Below are positions 59,019 to 64,000 of a DNA stretch of 64,000 bases, piece by piece. This stretch comes from an uncultured Rhizobiaceae group bacterium (lineage in GTDB: Bacteria; Pseudomonadota; Alphaproteobacteria; Rhizobiales; Rhizobiaceae), in the NCBI GenBank assembly GCA_947501445.1, contig CANMVS010000009.1, forward strand, positions 186,001 to 250,000, given 5' to 3'. Both the position numbers and the translations under genes were made by a program. Every line of letters begins with the position of its first letter. The first letter of the stretch is position 1. The notes beneath the pieces are model-generated. The model worked only from the letters and a program-made list of their open reading frames with translations. It had not been told where the DNA came from and searched no databases.

Positions 59019-59592
59019 GGCCAAGTTCCTTCAAATCCTGATAGCGGTCCCCGATACGGTGGTGGGGACGTCCGCCGACAGATGCACCCAACGCGATGAC
59101 AATTTCATCCGGTCCGGGCGCATCATTCACAGCGAATTGTATGGTCAGATAATGCGAACGTCGCCCGGCATCATTCTTGTCCATCAGTGGTATCGCGATG
59201 GGCGCGTTGGCAGGACCGCGGGTATTTGTGAAAGACAGATAGGATTTGGCGCCGACAGCATCCCGGTAATAATTGCCAAAGCGCAAAGTGTGGATGAGTG
59301 CCGAGGCATGTTCAACCTCACCGTTGAGACCGACAACAGCGGATTTGCCATACCCTTCAACCGCGACCCCCGATCCAACCGTATCAATGATCATCTGGGT
59401 CAATAGCTTCCCAAGGCCCGGTGCGACTGCGTGCATTGCAGGCCTTAGGTCCTCGACAAAGCCCTGCCCGGCCCAAGGGTTTTTGATAACCGCTGCAGCG
59501 GCCACCATCTTGAGCGGCGTAGCGGCAACCCGCCCACCTTCGATGAGTGTATTTTCCACATGCAGGAGTGTCTTCCTGATTTCCGCAACCAT
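58990..59592 (-). CDS. Amino acid synthesis family (DUF1185) protein
   Basis: A 200-residue protein of the PF06684 family, labelled amino acid synthesis but without established chemistry. Characteristic stretches are RVAATPLKMVAAAAVIKNPWAGQ near residue 22, KSAVVGLNGEVEHASALIHT near residue 84 and VIALGASVGGRPHHRIGDRYQD near the C-terminus. It is the first gene of the operon, directly beside the GntR operator palindrome. Confidence 0.88.
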   Translation of the reverse strand: MVAEIRKTLLHVENTLIEGGRVAATPLKMVAAAAVIKNPWAGQGFVEDLRPAMHAVAPGLGKLLTQMIIDTVGSGVAVEGYGKSAVVGLNGEVEHASALIHTLRFGNYYRDAVGAKSYLSFTNTRGPANAPIAIPLMDKNDAGRRSHYLTIQFAVNDAPGPDEIVIALGASVGGRPHHRIGDRYQDLKELGHDVDNPAAV

Positions 59593-59623
59593 CGATCTGA
59601 TCCCTGTTATTAAGGCCTCATAG

Positions 59624-59637
59624 TATGGTATACCATA
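59624..59637. promoter_or_regulatory. Perfect palindrome, probable GntR (FCD) operator
   Basis: TATGGTATACCATA is a perfect 14-bp palindrome between the DUF1185 gene and the divergent FCD-GntR gene. Its core GGTATACC is the shape bound by GntR regulators of the FCD subfamily, so the regulator probably represses both units through it. Confidence 0.65.
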
Positions 59638-59699
59638 TTACGACATGTCAATTCTTGTTTTTTCTTTTCAGCCGGGATATGAGGAACGCAGGAGAAAAT

Positions 59700-60386
59700 A
59701 TGACTGATATCAGCAGCTTGAAAATTGATAATCCCCCGGTGACTTTGCGTGAAATGGCACTGGAAAAGATGCGTAACGCCATCATAGCAGGCGTTTTCGA
59801 ACCCGGCCAAAGGCTGATTGAACGAACCCTGTGTGAGCAGATGGGCGTCAGTCGAACAGTCATTCGCGAGGTTATTCGTCATCTCGATTCCGAAGGCCTG
59901 ATCGAAGTCATATCCAATCAGGGGCCAGCGGTCGCCAGATTGGACTGGAATGCAGCCAGGCAGATTTACGACATCAGGGCGCTGTTGGAATCGGAGGCTG
60001 CAGCCGCCTGCGCTGTCGCGATCGATAAAAACGGACTGGAGCGATTAAGCCGGGCACTTGAAGGACTGGAACAAGAGTCCCGCGGCAGCGATCCACTTGC
60101 CATGCTGAATGGGACGACAGAATTTTATCGAACGATATTTGATGTGGCCCACCACGATATTGCCTGGGAAATTGTCAGCAGACTGAACAGTCGCATAAGC
60201 CGATTGCGTGTTCTGACACTCAATTCAGGTGACCGAACCAAAACCGGCCCCGTTCGAATGCGTCAGATTTATCAGGCGATTGCCGACCGCAAACCGGAAA
60301 CTGCAGCAGCTGCCTGCAAGAAGCACCTGCATGAGGCTCGCGAAATTGCGCGTTTCATCCTGACAACACAGGCCAACTCGGCTTGA
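59700..60386 (+). CDS. GntR family regulator, FCD (FadR-like) type
   Basis: A 228-residue regulator: winged helix at residues 18-85 (LEKMRNAIIAGVFEPGQRLIE, LCEQMGVSRTVIREVIRHLDSEGLIE) and a helical FCD effector domain (DIRALLESEAAAACAVA to CKKHLHEAREIARF). FCD domains bind organic acids through a metal. It is divergent from the flavin monooxygenase operon and likely represses it. The ATG at 59700 has AGGAG five bases upstream. Confidence 0.92.
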   Translation: MTDISSLKIDNPPVTLREMALEKMRNAIIAGVFEPGQRLIERTLCEQMGVSRTVIREVIRHLDSEGLIEVISNQGPAVARLDWNAARQIYDIRALLESEAAAACAVAIDKNGLERLSRALEGLEQESRGSDPLAMLNGTTEFYRTIFDVAHHDIAWEIVSRLNSRISRLRVLTLNSGDRTKTGPVRMRQIYQAIADRKPETAAAACKKHLHEAREIARFILTTQANSA

Positions 60387-60423
60387 TGACCCGCAGCCGT
60401 GCTCCAGACTAAACATTGTATCT

Positions 60424-60764
60424 TCAGGACTTTGGCTGGTCCGGCTCAAATGCATGTGGAAACAGGGCCGACACAAATCGCAATATGATACGTTTTGCGG
60501 TATTCCGGTTGAATTGGTCACTATGCAGAAAATAGTCTGTCCACATTCCTTCCAGCAGCGCAATCGTGCCATGCATTGCATCACGGGCCAGAGCCTCCGG
60601 TTCCTCTGACTGTTCTGCCAAAGCCACATAGGCATCAAAAATCATCTGCCGCAGCGCATCATCGCGCGTATCACAGTGCTCCATGAACGCGTTATGAGAA
60701 CGGGCCTCACCGCGAAATGCATACCAGATATTGACTGACCTTCGGTTTAAAATAACTTCGCTAA
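60424..60764 (-). pseudogene. BetI-like TetR regulator, C-terminal fragment
   Basis: Only the C-terminal ligand domain of a BetI-type TetR repressor remains: WYAFRGEARSHN, MRQ-type helices with MIFDAYVALAEQSEE, and ALARDAMHGTIALLEGMW. The frame is open up to the IS5 end and stops inside it. The N-terminal DNA-binding half is absent on both sides of the element, so the gene is broken and part is deleted. An ATG at 60684 could start an 86-residue remnant, but that would lack DNA binding. Confidence 0.75.
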
Positions 60765-61670
60765 GGTCTGCTCAAGAATGCTCTATTGAGTGAAAGGAGC
60801 AAATCAGATTCTTCGTATTTTGCTACAAATATGGAGAAGTCAGATGGCTTGGACCCCTTTCACTCGCGCTGACCATGCGCGAAATGGCCTGCGATATGCA
60901 AGTGATACAACGGACCGCGAGTGGGATTTAGTTGCGCCGTTCATGCCGCCGCAACCAGCACTTGGTCGCAGACGTACAACTGATATGCGTGCTGTTGTCG
61001 ACGCGCTGTTCTATCTATTGCAGTCTGGCTGTCAATGGGGATTGCTGCCAAAGGATTTTCCGCCCAAAAGCACAGTTCACTATTACTTCAAGCGGTTGTG
61101 CACGGATGGTACATGGGTGCGCATTCACGATGCGTTCTATCAGCAAACCCGGCATCTGGAAGGGCGAGAAGAAAGTCCGTCCTATGCGATCATAGATAGT
61201 CAATCATCAAAAACCGGCCCGGATGCCCGTGAAATGGTGGGGTTTGACGCCGGGAAAAAAGTAAAAGGTCGCAAGCGCCATATTCTGGTCGATACGCTGG
61301 GGCTGATCCTCAAAGCTGAGGTTCATTCGGCTGGTATTCAGGACCGTGATGGTGCGGCCCTTGTCTTTAACAAGATCACAACGCGTTTTCCTTTCATTCA
61401 GGCAATTTGTGGGGATGGTGGTTATCAAGGCCAACGCGTGCGCGATGCCAGCCCCCGACCCGTTGAAATCGTCAAACGAAATCAGCCCGGGTTCCACATA
61501 TTACCAAAGCGCTGGATCGTCGAGCGAACCTTTGCATGGCTTGGCATCAATCGACGCTTGGCCAAGGACCTCAAGCGTTTCTCACAAACTAGCCTCGCCT
61601 TCATTCAAACCGCCATGATAAAGCTAATGACAAGGCGGATCGCCCGATATCCGTATTCTTGAACAGACTC
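60764..61670 (+). mobile_element. IS5-family insertion sequence
   Basis: A 907-bp element with imperfect 16-bp terminal inverted repeats (left AGGTCTGCTCAAGAAT, right complement GAGTCTGTTCAAGAAT, three mismatches) and one intact transposase. The flanking trinucleotides are TAA on the left and TGA on the right, so there is no clean target duplication. The left flank is the broken BetI gene, the right flank the promoter region of a chemotaxis receptor. Confidence 0.8.
60844..61662 (+). CDS. IS5-family transposase
   Basis: A DDE transposase of 272 residues that appears full length. The catalytic acids lie in IIDSQSSKTG (first Asp), ICGDGGYQG (second Asp) and IVERTFAWLG (Glu). The N-terminus LRYASDTTDREWDLVAPFMPP is typical of the IS5 group. 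The ATG at 60844 follows GGAGAAG. The frame is uninterrupted, so the element may still be active. Confidence 0.93.
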   Translation: MAWTPFTRADHARNGLRYASDTTDREWDLVAPFMPPQPALGRRRTTDMRAVVDALFYLLQSGCQWGLLPKDFPPKSTVHYYFKRLCTDGTWVRIHDAFYQQTRHLEGREESPSYAIIDSQSSKTGPDAREMVGFDAGKKVKGRKRHILVDTLGLILKAEVHSAGIQDRDGAALVFNKITTRFPFIQAICGDGGYQGQRVRDASPRPVEIVKRNQPGFHILPKRWIVERTFAWLGINRRLAKDLKRFSQTSLAFIQTAMIKLMTRRIARYPYS

Positions 61671-61776
61671 TGAGGTTTCCTCGTTTGGCAACACCATGCT
61701 TGTCAATATATAATTAACTAACCAGTGATTTACTTATGGCTACATTTGTTCGATTTCCGATCCTGGGGAGGGGACC

Positions 61777-64000
61777 ATGCTCAATAGGCTGTCATCAAAA
61801 CTTGTCGTTATATTTTTTTGTGGGGCAATCTTTTTGTCAGCAGCCATCGTCTTCGCGACTTCGCAATTGGCAGGTCGTGTGTCGAACCAACAAGCCGATC
61901 GCGCTCTTATCAGCACAACCGATGGGAAAGTGGCGACAATCAGCCTGACTCTAGAGCAGATGTTGGATGCTGCAAAGCTGTTTGCCACTCTGAGAGACGC
62001 AAAAGAAAATATGCTGAAAATGAAAGCCGGATGGAAAAATATCGGGTCAAATCCAACGGACCTTCTCCGCACAACCTATGTTGATGAGAATCCGTATTTG
62101 CCGGAAGATCGACACCTCTTTGTCGACACGGGAGAAGAAAACCTCTACTTCCGCGAACATCGATTTGTTCAGAAAGCGTTTAGGAAGGTGATTGAACAGG
62201 GACTTTTTTTTGATTTGGCGCTCGCTGATGATAGTGGCACTATAATATATAGCTTCAGAAAAGGTCCGGATTTTGCGCGATCTACCGGTTCCCGGGAATT
62301 AAATGATCACCCTATGCGCGATGTGCTGCAAAAGATCGGTGTAGCAGGTGAAAAGGGAAGGTTACAGCCTGGCTTTGTTGCGAGCTCTGGTTTTGGAATA
62401 GATTCTGAGGGCCGGCTAAACTCCATTCTCGGTGTACCCATTTTTTACGCGGGAGCGCCGATTGGCTCTGTTTTGTTTACGCTGAACATGGACAAGATAG
62501 TGCCGCTTATCAACAAAAAGACCGGCCTTGGCGATACTGAACTGACTTTGCTGAAAGATAGTGGCGGCAACGTAATATCAGTGATTGATGGAGAAACCGC
62601 AACAGCAGATCTTGCAGGGGTCATTCAACATTCAGGCGTTGTGACACTTAACGATGAAGTATACCGATATGCACAAATCACAGGTATTTTGGTAGATCAG
62701 CCCTACGCCATATTGCAGTTGATAAAACAGTGGGAGCTTGCATCTGCGGCTTCTGATATCACTACGGGCGCGATTGTAGTGGGTTTTGTTTCGCTATTGC
62801 CCATACTCGGCTTGGTTTGGTGGATCACCGCTCGAATGTTCAGGCCGCTTCGGATACTCTCGGAAGACACTAGGCGTATTGCAGATGGTGAATTGGACAT
62901 GGATATACTTGGTAGCGAGCATGGCGATGAAATCGGACAAATGTCTCGGAGCATAGTGATCTTTCGGGATGCAGCGATCAAAAAAGAGCAACTTGAACAG
63001 GAAGCAGAAGAAAACCGTACGCTGAGCGAACGTGAAAGGGCTGAGCGCGAGGCTGCGAAGGAAGAAGAGACGCGGAGTGTGCAGGAGGCAGTCGATGAAC
63101 TTGCTGGTGGCCTGAAACGCTTGTCCGAAGGGGACCTGACGGTCCGACTTAAGCGGCCTTTCACAGATGGCTTGGAGCGACTTCGCAGTGATTTCAATAC
63201 CTCTGTCGATAAGCTCAATGTCACCCTGAGTGAGATTCGAGCGAACGTCAGTTTGATCGATAATAACTCTCGGGAAATGCGGACGGCGGCGGGCAACCTG
63301 TCCCGACGTACCGAACATCAAGCCGCCTCGCTGGAGGAATCATCTGCCGCAATCGAAGAGATCACATCGGTTGTCAGAGGCACATCTGAGCGTGCCGGCG
63401 AAGCCTCCCAGATGACAGACGCCGCCCAGGCTGATGCGAATAGATCCAGTACTGTTGTTACAGAAGCAGTCACCGCTATGGAGGGCATTGAGGCTTCTTC
63501 CGATGAGATTGCCAATATCATAGGCGTGATCGACGACATTGCTTTTCAGACCAATCTTCTTGCGCTCAACGCTGGCGTCGAGGCTGCTCGAGCTGGCGAG
63601 GCGGGCAAAGGATTCGCCGTAGTTGCGCGGGAAGTACGCGAATTGGCACAACGTACAGCAACCGCTGCCCGAGAAATCCAGGAGCTTATCAATAAATCAG
63701 GTGAACAAGTCAGCAATGGTGTCAAGATGGTCAAAGTCACTGGAAACGCACTTACGCAGATTTCCGAGCACGTCACCAACGTGAATACAGCGATCGGCGC
63801 CATAGCGACGGCTGCGAAAGAGCAACTCACTGGAATTCAGGAAGTCAATACGGCCGTGACTCAAATGGATCAGGTGACACAACAAAACGCTGCAATGGTT
63901 GAAGAGACGACAGCGGTTACTCACCAGCTCGCTGATGAGGTTGCCACTCTTTCCAGGTTGATAGATGATTTTCAGCTATCAACTTCCGCAAATATACCGG
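61777..64000 (+). CDS. Methyl-accepting chemotaxis protein (3' end outside window)
   Basis: A chemoreceptor running off the right edge; 741 codons are present. Order: membrane segment about 8-28; periplasmic sensor domain about 30-325; second membrane segment about 328-349 ([18 protein letters not shown]); HAMP about 350-402; a second HAMP-like [15 protein letters not shown] region near 445-490; and the signalling coiled coil with tip [19 protein letters not shown] near residue 590. It controls CheA and flagellar behaviour in response to an unknown ligand. The ATG follows GGGGAGG at good spacing. In the tip GVEAARAG replaces the commoner AVEAARAG. Confidence 0.93.
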   Translation, partial: MLNRLSSKLVVIFFCGAIFLSAAIVFATSQLAGRVSNQQADRALISTTDGKVATISLTLEQMLDAAKLFATLRDAKENMLKMKAGWKNIGSNPTDLLRTTYVDENPYLPEDRHLFVDTGEENLYFREHRFVQKAFRKVIEQGLFFDLALADDSGTIIYSFRKGPDFARSTGSRELNDHPMRDVLQKIGVAGEKGRLQPGFVASSGFGIDSEGRLNSILGVPIFYAGAPIGSVLFTLNMDKIVPLINKKTGLGDTELTLLKDSGGNVISVIDGETATADLAGVIQHSGVVTLNDEVYRYAQITGILVDQPYAILQLIKQWELASAASDITTGAIVVGFVSLLPILGLVWWITARMFRPLRILSEDTRRIADGELDMDILGSEHGDEIGQMSRSIVIFRDAAIKKEQLEQEAEENRTLSERERAEREAAKEEETRSVQEAVDELAGGLKRLSEGDLTVRLKRPFTDGLERLRSDFNTSVDKLNVTLSEIRANVSLIDNNSREMRTAAGNLSRRTEHQAASLEESSAAIEEITSVVRGTSERAGEASQMTDAAQADANRSSTVVTEAVTAMEGIEASSDEIANIIGVIDDIAFQTNLLALNAGVEAARAGEAGKGFAVVAREVRELAQRTATAAREIQELINKSGEQVSNGVKMVKVTGNALTQISEHVTNVNTAIGAIATAAKEQLTGIQEVNTAVTQMDQVTQQNAAMVEETTAVTHQLADEVATLSRLIDDFQLSTSANIP

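Overview
The window is a chromosomal segment of an alphaproteobacterium, most likely a Hyphomicrobiales (Rhizobiales) member of moderate G+C. The best evidence is the core gene order tpiA, secG, pyrG, eno, ftsB-like, pdhA, pdhB (with an N-terminal lipoyl domain), pdhC, lpd, glsB-like, lipA, coq10/ratA-like, together with trpD-trpC-moaC-moeA. Both arrangements are characteristic of rhizobia and relatives. No rRNA, tRNA or CRISPR array was seen.

Region by region. (1) 1-3.7 kb: end of a TAXI-type TRAP binding protein, a fused TRAP permease, a cupin and a TauE/SafE exporter. (2) 3.8-9.4 kb: an amino-sugar locus (nanE, a ROK kinase, a binding protein and two ABC permeases, no ATPase) under a HutC/UTRA GntR regulator. 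(3) 9.7-18.5 kb: an osmoprotectant/quaternary-amine locus with two permeases, a CBS-containing ATPase, a binding protein, an MmgE/PrpD protein, a nitrilase-family hydrolase, a GcvA-like LysR regulator and an MttB-family methyltransferase. (4) 18.5-41.4 kb: the housekeeping block, interrupted between eno and pyrG by a VOC protein, a TetR regulator and a two-gene pair of exported proteins (parallel beta-helix protein and diheme cytochrome c). (5) 41.4-51.2 kb: a phenylacetate (paa) cluster: paaGIK, a TetR gene, paaX, paaABCDE on the minus strand and paaN divergent. (6) 51.3-54.7 kb: a lipoprotein hydrolase, a flavin monooxygenase, an LprI-like protein and a conserved hypothetical. (7) 54.7-60.4 kb: an operon of a luciferase-like monooxygenase, flavin reductase, alpha/beta hydrolase, aldehyde dehydrogenase and a DUF1185 protein, divergent from an FCD-type GntR regulator, with a perfect palindrome between them. 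(8) 60.4-64 kb: a BetI-like fragment, an intact IS5-family element and a chemotaxis receptor that runs off the end.

The left 18 kb and the right 13 kb are accessory catabolic and transport modules, each with its own regulator. The centre is conserved metabolism: the PDH complex with its lipoylation enzyme, glycolysis, CTP synthesis, Trp and Mo-cofactor synthesis.

The items most worth a second look are a three-copy intergenic hairpin repeat in the first 10 kb, the quaternary-amine locus, the beta-helix/diheme cytochrome pair inserted in conserved synteny, the flavin monooxygenase operon, and the BetI gene broken at the IS5 element without a clean target duplication.
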